DNA of 47,766 bases from an uncultured Alistipes sp. (GTDB taxonomy: Bacteria > Bacteroidota > Bacteroidia > Bacteroidales > Rikenellaceae). The stretch covers positions 1-47,766 of the forward strand of contig UQUQ01000020.1 in NCBI GenBank assembly GCA_900544265.1, read 5' to 3'. The notes beneath the pieces are model-generated. The model had not been told where the DNA came from. It saw nothing but the letters and a program-made list of their open reading frames with translations, and searched no databases. Made by a program: the position numbers and the translations under genes. This document shows, piece after piece, positions 7,520-15,632 of the stretch (the stretch's first letter is position 1; the number at the start of each line of letters is the position of its first letter).

Positions 7520-8814
7520 TATCCGACGTGTGTGAAGGCCTGTTCAAAATCCTCGATCAGATCGTCCGGGTCCTCCAGCCCCGGCGAGATGCGCAGCAGC
7601 GTCGGCGTGATGCCTGCGGCCGCGAGGTCCGCCTCGCCGAGCTGCTTGTGGGTGGTCGACGCCGGGTGCGTGACCACGGTGATCGAGTCGCCGATCATGG
7701 TCATGTTGGCCGCCAGATGCAGCGACTCGACGAAGCGCACGGTGCTCTCGAGCGTCCCCCTGAGTTCGATGGCGAAGACGGCCGACGAGCCGAAACGGTA
7801 GTATTTGCGGGCGTTTGCACAGCTCGGGTGCGAGTCGAAACCCACGAAGCTCACGCGCTCGACCTTCGGGTGGCTGCGGCAGTATTCGGCGAGCTTCCAG
7901 GTCGATTCGACCTCGTGGCGGACGCGCAGCGAGAGGGTCTCGAGCCCGAGCAGCATCAGGTAGGAGTCGAACGGCGAGGGGCAGCAGCCCAGGTCGCGGA
8001 GCCCGTCGACGCGGCACTTGACGATGAAGGCCGCGCGGCCGAACGCCTGGTGGAGGTTCAGCCCATGGTACCCCTCCGACGGACCGTCGATCTGCGGAAA
8101 CTTGCCGTTCGACCAGTCGTAGTTGCCGCCATCGACGATCACGCCGCCCATGGCCGTGCCGTGGCCGTTGATCCACTTCGTCGCGGAGTCCACGACGATG
8201 TTCGCGCCCCAGCGGAAGGGGTTGCAGAGGTAGCCCGCCGCGCCGAACGTGTTGTCGACGACGAAGGGCACGTCGCGTCGCCGGGCCAGCGTTCCCAGCC
8301 CTTCGAGGTCGGGTACGGCGCAGGTCGGGTTGCCCATGCTCTCGACGTAGAGTGCCCGCGTGCGGCCGTCGATCAGCTGCCCGAACGCCTCGGGGGTCTC
8401 GGCCGGGGCGATACGGCAGTCGATGCCGAGGTTGCGCAGCGTGATGCGGAACTGGTTGTAGGTGCCGCCGTAGAGGTGCGGCGAGGTGACGATGTTGTCG
8501 CCCGCCGAGGCCAGTGACAGCACCGTCAGAAGGATCGCCGACATGCCCGACGAGACGGCCAGTGCTCCCACCCCGCCGTAGAGCGCCGCGATGCGCTGCT
8601 CGAAGGCCGAGGTTGTGGGGTTCTGCAGGCGCGTATAGATGTTGCCCGTCTCGCTCAACTCGAAGAGCCGCGCGGCGTGGTCGCAGCTGCGGAAGCGGTA
8701 GGCCGCCGTGGGATAGATCGCCACGCCGCGGGCCCCGGTGGGCTCGTCGGGCGTGAGGCCCGCATGGACCTGCAAGGTTTCGTAACGGTAGTTTTTCTGT
8801 TCCATCTGTTGCAT
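7519..8814 (-). CDS. metY: O-acetylhomoserine sulfhydrylase (PLP-dependent)
   Basis: A 431-residue enzyme of the Cys/Met-metabolism PLP family that makes homocysteine from O-acetylhomoserine and sulfide. The PLP lysine is K213 in DSATKWINGHG; Asp188 (VVDNTFGAAGY) binds the pyridine nitrogen. ETLQVHAG, YTRLQNPTTSAFEQRIAALYGG and the late THPASTTHKQL match the MetY subgroup, which is longer than cystathionine gamma-synthase (about 380). Two ATGs compete (8814 and 8805); the choice does not change the product much. It is the first structural gene after the leader peptide and attenuator, so it is probably the gene most directly controlled by Met-tRNA charging. Confidence 0.94.
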   Translation of the reverse strand: MQQMEQKNYRYETLQVHAGLTPDEPTGARGVAIYPTAAYRFRSCDHAARLFELSETGNIYTRLQNPTTSAFEQRIAALYGGVGALAVSSGMSAILLTVLSLASAGDNIVTSPHLYGGTYNQFRITLRNLGIDCRIAPAETPEAFGQLIDGRTRALYVESMGNPTCAVPDLEGLGTLARRRDVPFVVDNTFGAAGYLCNPFRWGANIVVDSATKWINGHGTAMGGVIVDGGNYDWSNGKFPQIDGPSEGYHGLNLHQAFGRAAFIVKCRVDGLRDLGCCPSPFDSYLMLLGLETLSLRVRHEVESTWKLAEYCRSHPKVERVSFVGFDSHPSCANARKYYRFGSSAVFAIELRGTLESTVRFVESLHLAANMTMIGDSITVVTHPASTTHKQLGEADLAAAGITPTLLRISPGLEDPDDLIEDFEQAFTHVG

Positions 8815-8833
8815 CTGTTTTTGGGGGATTCAT

Positions 8834-8864
8834 AAAAAAATCCGGCATCGCAGGACGCCGGATT
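8834..8864 (-). terminator. Attenuator terminator upstream of metY
   Basis: Read on the minus strand, AATCCGGCGTC (8864-8854) pairs with GATGCCGGATT (8849-8839) over 11 bp with one G-T wobble and a CTGC loop. It runs into seven T residues (8840-8834). It sits between the leader peptide gene and metY, where it would end transcription before the operon. Confidence 0.88.
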
Positions 8865-8887
8865 GACTTTTCATGTACGTGAAAGCA

Positions 8888-8971
8888 CTACACCCGGCGG
8901 AGTCGGCTGCACATGCACATCATACCCATCATCATGCCGCGAAGCATGCTGTTTGCCGGGATATATGTCAT
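8888..8971 (-). CDS. Met/Cys-rich leader peptide of the met operon
   Basis: A 27-codon reading frame from ATG (8971-8969) to TAG (8890-8888). Methionine stands at positions 1, 9, 13, 14, 15, 17, 18 and 20, and cysteine at 19 and 21: ten of 27 residues, with the core MMMGMMCMC. It begins about 30 bases after the predicted transcription start and ends 23 bases before the terminator stem of the attenuator. The downstream genes make methionine from sulfide, so the codon content fits a sensor of charged Met-tRNA (and possibly Cys-tRNA). The peptide itself probably has no other role. It is not merely a shadow of a gene on the other strand, since none is present there. Confidence 0.8.
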   Translation of the reverse strand: MTYIPANSMLRGMMMGMMCMCSRLRRV

Positions 8972-9006
8972 CGTGTTGTGCACCGTCGGTCGGGTTTTGT
9001 TGTTGC

Positions 9007-9014
9007 AAAGATAG
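9007..9014 (-). promoter_or_regulatory. -7 box of the met operon leader
   Basis: On the minus strand the sequence reads TATCTTTG, a perfect TAnnTTTG box. No clear -33 TTG is found at 20 bp. Transcription would start near 9000, giving a leader of about 185 bases before metY. Confidence 0.72.
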
Positions 9015-9046
9015 TATTTTTTCGCCGGATTGTACCGCGCGGCGCA

Positions 9047-9079
9047 AAAAAATCCGCAGGCGTCGGCCTGCGGATTTTC
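9047..9079 (-). terminator. Terminator of the RND efflux operon
   Basis: A perfect 13-bp inverted repeat (9050-9062 and 9067-9079, core ATCCGCAGGC) with a 4-base loop. On the minus strand it runs into a T-tract (9053-9047). It separates the tetR stop at 9141 from the met leader promoter at 9014. Confidence 0.9.
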
Positions 9080-9140
9080 ATTCCGGCGGATCGGGGTACG
9101 CTTCCGTGTCCTTCTGTCCGCCGTTCTGTCCTGCCGGAAA

Positions 9141-9722
9141 CTATCGTCTCCGGTCGATGAGTTCGATACCCTCACGGGTTGCGGCCCCGCGCAGGATGAT
9201 CTTGCAGAAGAGACGGATGCCGTCCCGGTTCGTGTGGTTGAGCCGGAGCTCCAGAATCGTACCGAGCAGCTGTTCGGCAAAGCCTCTTGCGTCGATCTCG
9301 CGAAGCAGCAGCCCCTCTTCGCGGCAGCGTTCCAGGTCCTCGGTCAGCTCGCGGATCCAGAACTCGCGGTGTTCGTCATAGTGCTCCGCGAAGACCACCT
9401 TGCGGCGGATGTCCGTCAGAAAACTGTACTCGACCTTGCAGAGGATTTCGATATACTCGTTCATGAGCTTCAGCGCCTTCTGCAGCGAGTTGCCGCTGCG
9501 CCGTTTCCGGCACTCGATGATGTGCTGCTGCTGGCGCAGGCTCATGTCGTCGAGGCAGGCGCTGACCAGGTCGTTCTTGTCGGCGAACATCTCGTAGAGG
9601 GTGCGTTTGGAGATGCCGAGCGTCTGGGCGATCTCATCGACCCGCACGGCACGGATGCCGTTGCGGGTGATGAGCTCCTGCGTCGCGCGGATGATCTCGT
9701 CCCGTGTCGCTCCCCGCTTCAT
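9141..9722 (-). CDS. TetR/AcrR family repressor
   Basis: A 193-residue one-domain regulator. The N-terminal helix-turn-helix lies at about residues 24-47 (VRVDEIAQTLGISKRTLYEMFADKNDL), the standard TetR signature; the rest is a helical ligand/dimer domain. It is the last gene of the efflux operon, and its ATG overlaps the stop of the outer-membrane channel gene by one base, so it is co-translated with the pump it probably controls. Repressors of RND pumps are more often divergent from the operon; here an AraC activator-type gene takes that place. Ligand and operator are unknown. Confidence 0.9.
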   Translation of the reverse strand: MKRGATRDEIIRATQELITRNGIRAVRVDEIAQTLGISKRTLYEMFADKNDLVSACLDDMSLRQQQHIIECRKRRSGNSLQKALKLMNEYIEILCKVEYSFLTDIRRKVVFAEHYDEHREFWIRELTEDLERCREEGLLLREIDARGFAEQLLGTILELRLNHTNRDGIRLFCKIILRGAATREGIELIDRRR

Positions 9723-11095
9723 TACTTCTCCTCCTGCGTAAGGTCACGGCCACCGCCGAGAGCCTGATAGAGGTTCACGATGCCCTGTATCTCGTCGAAC
9801 TGGTCCGACACCTGCGACAGCCGTGCCGAGAGCAGCGACTGCTGGGCGGTCAGGACCTCCAGGTAGGTTGTCGAACCGTGCTGCATGAGCAGCTCCGTGC
9901 TGACGACGGCGCGCTCGAGCGCCTCGATCTGCTGCATGCGCAGGTCGGTCTTGGCACGGGCCGACTGGCACTGCGTCAGGGCGTTGTTCACCTCCGCTCC
10001 GGCGTTGAGCAGCGCCTGCTGGAACGAGAGCAGGGCCTCCTGCTGCTGGGCCTTGGCGATCTGCACGCGCGCCCGGTTGGCGTTGGCGTTGAAGATCGGC
10101 TGCAGGAGCGATCCGGCCACGTTCCAGAGCAGCTTGCCCGGGTTGACGATGCCGGCGCCGCTGCTGTTCGTCCAGCCGAGCGAACCGCTCAGCGTGATCG
10201 AGGGATAGAGTGCCGAACGGGCCTCACTCGTGGCGTAGTAGTACTGCATGAGCGTATACTCGGCCGAGCGGATGTCGGGACGGTTCGAGAGCATCTGCAG
10301 GGGCACGCCCACCGCGAGGTTCTCGGGCAGCTGCTGCGCCTCGAGCCTGCCGCGGCCGATCTCGTGCGGTGCTTCGCCCAGCAGCGAGCAGAGGCTGTTC
10401 TCGGTCTGCGTGCGCTGGTAGGCCAGATCGTGCAGCGAAGCCTCGATCGAGAGCGTGTTGGCCTCGTACTGGGCCACGCCCGCCTCGTTGGTCATGCCCG
10501 CATCCTTCATGTCGCGCATCATCTCGACACTCTGGCGCCACTTGGCTGCGGTCTCTTCGGTGATCTCATACTGGCTGTCGAGCATCAGCAGCGTGTAGTA
10601 GAGGTTGGCGACGCTGGCGATCAGCTGCGTCTTCACGGCCTGCTCGTACTCCTTGCTCTGAAGGTATAACGCCTTCGACTTGCGCTTGGCGTTCGTCAGT
10701 CCGTTGAAGATGTCGATCTGCCAGCTGGCCGTGACCGGGATCGAGTAGGTCTTCGTCACGGGGCTGTTGTCGAAGCTGCTCAGGCTGCCCTGCGGTGCGA
10801 AGTTGAACGACGGCAGGTAGGCCAGCCGCGCCGACTTGAGCGTCGCCTCGGCCTCCTTGATACGCCAGCCTGCCGACTGGAGGTCGGTGTTGTTCTCCAG
10901 GGCCCTGCCGATGAGCTCCTGCAGCTGGGGATCGGTGAACATCTCCTGCCAGCGGATGTCGCCCAGGGTCGTCGAGTCGGCCGTCTCGGCCTCGCCGTAC
11001 AACCCTGCCGTCGTGACCTCCGGGCGGGTATAGGGTTTGTAGATGCCGCAGCCCGTGAACGCGGCTGCCAGGCAGATTATCACGATTTTTTTCAT
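9722..11095 (-). CDS. Outer-membrane efflux lipoprotein (NodT/OprM type)
   Basis: A 457-residue TolC-superfamily channel. The signal peptide ends with a lipobox at Cys16 (AAAFTGC-GIYKPYTRPEV), the usual OprM/NodT lipid anchor. Two repeats of the OEP domain follow, with ATLKSARLAYLPSFNFAPQGSL and YPSITLSGSLGW in the beta-strand regions and SWQIDIFNGL before the first. It forms the outer-membrane exit duct for the RND pump. The start at 11095 is chosen because it begins the signal peptide and lies one base after the pump stop; an in-frame ATG at 11125 lies inside the pump gene. Confidence 0.92.
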   Translation of the reverse strand: MKKIVIICLAAAFTGCGIYKPYTRPEVTTAGLYGEAETADSTTLGDIRWQEMFTDPQLQELIGRALENNTDLQSAGWRIKEAEATLKSARLAYLPSFNFAPQGSLSSFDNSPVTKTYSIPVTASWQIDIFNGLTNAKRKSKALYLQSKEYEQAVKTQLIASVANLYYTLLMLDSQYEITEETAAKWRQSVEMMRDMKDAGMTNEAGVAQYEANTLSIEASLHDLAYQRTQTENSLCSLLGEAPHEIGRGRLEAQQLPENLAVGVPLQMLSNRPDIRSAEYTLMQYYYATSEARSALYPSITLSGSLGWTNSSGAGIVNPGKLLWNVAGSLLQPIFNANANRARVQIAKAQQQEALLSFQQALLNAGAEVNNALTQCQSARAKTDLRMQQIEALERAVVSTELLMQHGSTTYLEVLTAQQSLLSARLSQVSDQFDEIQGIVNLYQALGGGRDLTQEEK

Positions 11096-11096
11096 G

Positions 11097-14000
11097 TTAC
11101 TCCTCATCTTTCTCTTTTTTGACATCTTCCAGTTCGGCTTGCAGCGACCATTGGGGATCGAGGTCTATTTCCAGCGGTTTGACCTTCTCCTGCAGCGTCT
11201 CGAAGACGATGAACAGCGTCGGTACGAGGAACAGCAGCGCCAGCGTGCCGACGATCATGCCGCCGACGACACCCGTGCCGAGCGTCGAGTTACCGTTGGC
11301 ACCCACACCGCTGGCGACAACCAGCGGGATCATGCCGAAGACGCAGGTGAGCACCGTCATCAGGATAGGACGCAGACGGGCCTTGGCGGCCGAAACGGCG
11401 GCCTGCGTGAGGCTCATGCCGGCGCGGCGGCGGTCGGCGGCGTACTCCGTAATCAGGATGGCCGTCTTCGACAGCAGACCGATCAGCATGATGATACCCG
11501 TCTGGAGGTAGATGTTGTTCTCCAGTCCCATGATCTTGGCGAAGAGGAACGAACCCATCAGACCGCACGGTACGGCCAGAATGACGGCGAACGGAATCAG
11601 GAAACTCTCGTAGAGGGCGCTCAGGATCAGGTAGATCAGCAGGATGCAGATGCCGAAGATGATGGCCGTGTTGTTGGTGGTCTGGGCCTCCTCGCGCGTG
11701 ATGCCGTCGAATTCAAAGCCGTAGCCTCGCGGCAGCACCTCGGCAGCCACCTCGCGGATGGCCTCGATGGCGTCACCCGACGAGTAACCGTCGGCAGCCG
11801 TACCGTTCACGGCAATCGAGTTGTACATGTTGAAGCGGTTGAGCACCTCCGATCCGTATACGCGCGTCAGGTTGACGAACTGGCTCAACGGAGCCATCTC
11901 GCCGTTGTTCATGCGCACGAAGACGTTGTTGAGCGACTCGGCGTCGAGACGGTATTTCGGATCGGCCTGCAGGGTCACGTAGTACATCTTCGAGAAACGG
12001 TTGATGTTCGAGACGTACTGACCTCCGTAGTAGCCCGAGAGCGTCGAGAGGATCGTGTTCGGCGAGACGCCCGCACGCTTGGCCTTCGCGGCGTCGATGT
12101 CCACGAGGTACTGCGGGAAGTTGATGTTGAAGGTCGAGTAGGCGCGCTCGATCTCGGGACGCTGGTTCAGTGCGGCGATGAACTGCAGGTAGATGTTGTA
12201 GAAGTCGGTGATCTCTCCGCCGGCCTTGTCCTGCAGGTGCATCGAGAAACCGGTCGACGTACCGTAACCCGAAATCATCGGCGGTGCCACGGCGAAGATC
12301 TGGGCATCCTTGATGTCGGCCGTGCGGGCGTAGATCTGTCCGATGACGGCATTCACGGCATCCTCCTTGTCGGGGCGGTCCTCCCAGTTGTTGAGCTTGA
12401 TGATACACATACCGTAGGAGGAGCCCTGGCCGGCGATCATGCCGTAGCCGGCCGTCTGCATGAAGTCGTGGATCTGCGGAATATTCTGGATGCGCGAGGC
12501 GACCTCCTCCATGACCTTGTGCGTCTCGTTGAGCGACGATCCCGGGGCCGTGGTGACGTTGACCATGATCGTACCCTGGTCCTCATCGGGGACAAGACCC
12601 GTCTTGGTGGTGTTCATCAGCACGACCAGCGCACCGAGTGCGAGGACGAGCGTCGACCACATGAGCCACTTGTGCTTGATGAAGAGCAGCACGACGTGCT
12701 TGTACTTGCCGATCATGACGCTGAAGGCCGAGTTGAAGGCCTTGCGGAAGCGGGCGGCGAAGTTGTCGCGCATCTCGCCGTTCTCATCCATGTAGGGCTT
12801 CAGCAGCAGGGCGCAGAGGGCCGGCGAGAGCGTCAGGGCGTTGATGGCCGAGATACCCACGGCCACGGCCATCGTCAGACCGAACTGCGTGTAGAAGATA
12901 CCCGACGTACCGCCCATCATCGACACGGGGATGAACACGGCCATGAAGACGAGCGTCGAGGTGATGATGGCCGACGAGATACCCGACATGGCGTCGATCG
13001 TGGCCATGTAGGAGGACTTGTATCCCACGTCGAAGCGCGCCTGCACGGCTTCGACGACGATGATGGCATCGTCGACGACCGTACCGATCGCCAGCACGAG
13101 GGCGAAGAGCGTCAGCAGGTTGATCGAGAAGCCCGCCACGGCGAGGAACGCGAACGTACCGATGAGCGACACGAGGATCGAGACCGTCGGGATGAGCGTC
13201 GAACGAATATCCTGCAGGAAGACGTAGACGACCAGCACGACGAGGATGATGGCCTCGATCAGGGTCTTGATTACCTCGTTGATCGAGGCGTAGAGGAAGT
13301 CGTTCACACTCTGCAGGTGGGCGATGGCCACGCCTTTGGGCAGGTCGGCCTCCACCTCGGCCAGCAGGGCGTCGATGTCGTTGACGACCTGCGTGGCGTT
13401 CGAGCCGGCCGTCTGGAAGACCATGGCGCTGACGCCCGGGTGTCCGTTGATATAACCCATGAAGGCGTAGGACTCGCGGCCCAGCTCGATGTCGGCGATA
13501 TCCTTCAGACGGAGCACCTCGCCGTCGGGCAGTGCCGAGATGACGATCTGTCCGAACTCCTCGGGGGTCATCATGCGGCCCTTGTACTTCATCGTGTACT
13601 GGAACGTGTTTTCGGAGTTCTCACCCAGCGTACCGGTTGCCGACTCGATGTTCTGCTCGGCCAGTGCCGCGGTGATGTCCGACGGAATGAGCTTGTACTG
13701 GGCCATGACGTCGGGCTTGAGCCATACGCGCATCGAGTAGTCGGCGCCGAGCGTGAAGGCCTCGCCGACGCCCTGGATACGCAGGATACGCGGCTCGATG
13801 TTGATCTTCAGGTAGTTTGCCAGGAACGTCTCGTCGTAGCTGTCATCGGGGCTGTAGAGCGAGAAGATCTTGACCATGGAGGTCTGACGCTTCATGGTGG
13901 TCACACCGATCTGCGTTACCTCGGACGGGAGCTGTCCGGTAGCCGTTGCCACCTTGTTCTGCACGTTCACGGCAGCCATGTCGGGGTCGGTGCCCTGGCG

Positions 14001-14282
14001 GAAGTAGACGCTGATGCTGGCGCTGCCGACGGCAGCCGACGAAGAGATGTAGGTCATGTCCTCCACGCCGTTGATGGCCTCCTCGAGAGGTACGACGACC
14101 GATTTCTGAATGGTCTCGGCGCTGGCGCCCGGGTAGGAGGCGTGGACCATCACCGTCGGGGGCGCGATGTCCGGGTACTGCTCCACGGGCAGCGTCGCAA
14201 GGCCGAGAATACCGGCGATGACGATCAGAATGGAGATGACGGACGCCAATACGGGGCGTTCGATGAAATGCTTGAGTGTCAT
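11097..14282 (-). CDS. RND multidrug efflux pump, HAE1 (AcrB-like)
   Basis: A 1061-residue inner-membrane proton antiporter, the normal length for AcrB/MexB homologues. It starts with the conserved FIERPVLASVISILIV helix and LPVEQYPDIAPPTV. The proton relay aspartates are D404 and D405 in GTVVDDAIIVVEAVQ, and the relay lysine lies in GLLSKTAILITEYA. The periplasmic pore and docking segments follow the family (VEDMTYISSSA, PDMAAVNVQNKV). It exports hydrophobic or amphiphilic compounds in a tripartite complex with the adaptor and channel encoded next to it. The adaptor stop lies 3 bp upstream and the channel start 1 bp downstream, so all are one operon. Confidence 0.95.
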   Translation of the reverse strand: MTLKHFIERPVLASVISILIVIAGILGLATLPVEQYPDIAPPTVMVHASYPGASAETIQKSVVVPLEEAINGVEDMTYISSSAAVGSASISVYFRQGTDPDMAAVNVQNKVATATGQLPSEVTQIGVTTMKRQTSMVKIFSLYSPDDSYDETFLANYLKINIEPRILRIQGVGEAFTLGADYSMRVWLKPDVMAQYKLIPSDITAALAEQNIESATGTLGENSENTFQYTMKYKGRMMTPEEFGQIVISALPDGEVLRLKDIADIELGRESYAFMGYINGHPGVSAMVFQTAGSNATQVVNDIDALLAEVEADLPKGVAIAHLQSVNDFLYASINEVIKTLIEAIILVVLVVYVFLQDIRSTLIPTVSILVSLIGTFAFLAVAGFSINLLTLFALVLAIGTVVDDAIIVVEAVQARFDVGYKSSYMATIDAMSGISSAIITSTLVFMAVFIPVSMMGGTSGIFYTQFGLTMAVAVGISAINALTLSPALCALLLKPYMDENGEMRDNFAARFRKAFNSAFSVMIGKYKHVVLLFIKHKWLMWSTLVLALGALVVLMNTTKTGLVPDEDQGTIMVNVTTAPGSSLNETHKVMEEVASRIQNIPQIHDFMQTAGYGMIAGQGSSYGMCIIKLNNWEDRPDKEDAVNAVIGQIYARTADIKDAQIFAVAPPMISGYGTSTGFSMHLQDKAGGEITDFYNIYLQFIAALNQRPEIERAYSTFNINFPQYLVDIDAAKAKRAGVSPNTILSTLSGYYGGQYVSNINRFSKMYYVTLQADPKYRLDAESLNNVFVRMNNGEMAPLSQFVNLTRVYGSEVLNRFNMYNSIAVNGTAADGYSSGDAIEAIREVAAEVLPRGYGFEFDGITREEAQTTNNTAIIFGICILLIYLILSALYESFLIPFAVILAVPCGLMGSFLFAKIMGLENNIYLQTGIIMLIGLLSKTAILITEYAADRRRAGMSLTQAAVSAAKARLRPILMTVLTCVFGMIPLVVASGVGANGNSTLGTGVVGGMIVGTLALLFLVPTLFIVFETLQEKVKPLEIDLDPQWSLQAELEDVKKEKDEE

Positions 14283-14285
14283 GGG

Positions 14286-15470
14286 CTATTCCTCCTTTCC
14301 GGTTTCGGTTTGCGTGCTGTCGGCCGCAGCGGCTGCCGGAGCCTCTTCGGCTGCGGGCTGTGCGGCGCTCTGGCCCTTCGGCACGACGGGCGTACCCTCG
14401 CGCAGCAGGCCGACACCCTCGGTGATGATTACGTCGCCGGCTGCGAGACCCGAGAGTACGATGTACTCCTTGCCGTCGGAGATGCTGGCCACCTGTACGG
14501 GAGCCGACGAAGCCTTGCCGTCGACGAGTTTGTATACGAAGACCTTGTCCTGCAGCTCGAAGGTTGCGGACTGCGGAATGGCGATGCAATCCTTGTAAAG
14601 GGTCGGCAGAATGATGTTGCCGGCGCCGCCGCTGTGCAGCAGACCGCCCTCATTGGGGAATGCGGCGCGCAGCGAGACGGTGCCCGTCGAGGGATCGATC
14701 ACGCCGCTGATGGACTCGATGCGGCCCGTCTTGTCGTAGATCGAGCCGTCGTTGAGCCGCAGCTGCACGTCGGGCAGCTGCTTGAGCGTCTGCTCGATCG
14801 AGCCGTACTTGCGTGTCATGTCGAGCAGCTGGTTTTCGGTCATCGAGAAGTAGACGTACATCACCGAGTTGTCCGAAACGGTGGTCAGCGGCTGCGGAAT
14901 CGACGCGCTGACCAGCGCACCGACACGGTACGGCAGCGTGCCGACCACGCCGTTGGCGGGGCTCTTCACGACGGTATAGGAAAGGTTGTTGGCCGCATTG
15001 ACGCGCTGGGCTTCGGCCTGGGCCAGCTGAGCCTTTGCCGTGAGCAGGTTGTTCTCGGCCGTCGAGAGGTCGAACTGCGAGACGACGTTGCGGGCGAAGA
15101 GCTCCTTCTTGCTGTCATAGGTGAGCTGGGCCGTGGCGACGCTGGCCTCGGCGGCAGCAACATTGGCTTCGGCAGTCTGCAGGGCCGCCTTGTAGGGAAC
15201 CTGGTCGATGATGAAGAGCGTCTGCCCGTTCGATACGCGCTGGCCCTCCGTGACGCAGAGCTGGAAGATGGTTCCCGACACCTGCGGATAGATATCGATG
15301 TCCTGACGACCGCGGATGGTTGCCGAGTAGTTGCTCGGGATTTCGCGGTCTGTGGTGGAGACGGTCATCACGGCGTATTGGCCGGGACCCATGGCCGTCG
15401 GGGCCTGTCCGCACGAAACAACTGCCATGCAGCAGATCATAAGTGCTGCTTTCACAAATGTTTGCTTCAT
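14286..15470 (-). CDS. RND efflux periplasmic adaptor lipoprotein
   Basis: A 394-residue membrane-fusion protein. The lipobox ends at Cys20 (CMAVVSC-GQAP), giving an inner-membrane lipid anchor. The order is beta-barrel strand, lipoyl half (IYPQVSGTIFQLCVTEGQRVSNGQTLFIID), a coiled coil (about 95-150, KAALQTAEANVAAAEASVATAQ), the second lipoyl half (VVKSPANGVVGTLPYRVGALVS), then barrel and membrane-proximal domains. The last 35 residues are a low-complexity Ala/Glu/Gln tail, longer than usual. It is the first gene of the operon and divergent from the araC-type gene at 15633. Confidence 0.93.
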   Translation of the reverse strand: MKQTFVKAALMICCMAVVSCGQAPTAMGPGQYAVMTVSTTDREIPSNYSATIRGRQDIDIYPQVSGTIFQLCVTEGQRVSNGQTLFIIDQVPYKAALQTAEANVAAAEASVATAQLTYDSKKELFARNVVSQFDLSTAENNLLTAKAQLAQAEAQRVNAANNLSYTVVKSPANGVVGTLPYRVGALVSASIPQPLTTVSDNSVMYVYFSMTENQLLDMTRKYGSIEQTLKQLPDVQLRLNDGSIYDKTGRIESISGVIDPSTGTVSLRAAFPNEGGLLHSGGAGNIILPTLYKDCIAIPQSATFELQDKVFVYKLVDGKASSAPVQVASISDGKEYIVLSGLAAGDVIITEGVGLLREGTPVVPKGQSAAQPAAEEAPAAAAADSTQTETGKEE

Positions 15471-15510
15471 AATTCCTTTCTTTGGTTGTACTAAAAAACT
15501 TTTTCAGGTG

Positions 15511-15613
15511 CAAAAGTATTCTAAAAACGCTGTCGTTCTACTCTATATTGCGAACAGTGTTGTTGATTTTCGGAACAAAGTTCTGCGGATTAACGATTTT
15601 ATCACTATTTTTG
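15511..15613. promoter_or_regulatory. Divergent control region of RND operon and AraC regulator
   Basis: This AT-rich gap of 162 bp between the two genes holds a minus-strand -7 box (TACTTTTG, 15518-15511) for the efflux operon and a plus-strand box TATTTTTG (15606-15613) for the regulator. The plus box ends 20 bases before the ATG, leaving a very short leader. GAAC-AAA-GTTC at 15573-15583 and GTTC-13-GAAC at 15535-15555 are dyads in between and may be operator sites. Neither -33 is convincing. Confidence 0.55.
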
Positions 15614-15632
15614 TTCGGAAAAAGAATTGAGT

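Larger units (their letters stand above)
8834..8971 (-). promoter_or_regulatory. Putative ribosome-mediated methionine attenuator
   Basis: Four segments can be found on the minus strand. Segment 1 is CCCGGC at 8960-8955 (leader codons 4-6). Segment 2 is CGCCGGGT at 8899-8892 (last leader codons). Segment 3 is ATCCGGCG at 8863-8856 (left arm of the terminator). Segment 4 is the right arm at 8849-8839. Pairing 1:2 has 6 bp, 2:3 has 8 bp with one wobble, and 3:4 is the terminator. Stalling at the Met cluster would leave segment 2 free to pair with 3 and stop the terminator from forming; reading through to the stop codon would cover segment 2. The pairings are seen in the sequence; the mechanism is inferred by analogy with trp and his attenuators. 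Confidence 0.75.

Noticed and set aside
8815..9006. A SAM-type riboswitch upstream of metY
   Set aside because: I found no SAM-I or SAM-II style core; the leader is better explained by the Met-rich peptide and alternative hairpins. A covariance-model search would settle it.
11043..15494. A plus-strand open frame of almost 1,500 codons across the efflux operon
   Set aside because: It is antisense to the adaptor, pump and channel, which are clear full-length homologues. The translation is a low-complexity Val/Asp/Arg/His mixture, typical of the mirrored frame in high-GC DNA.
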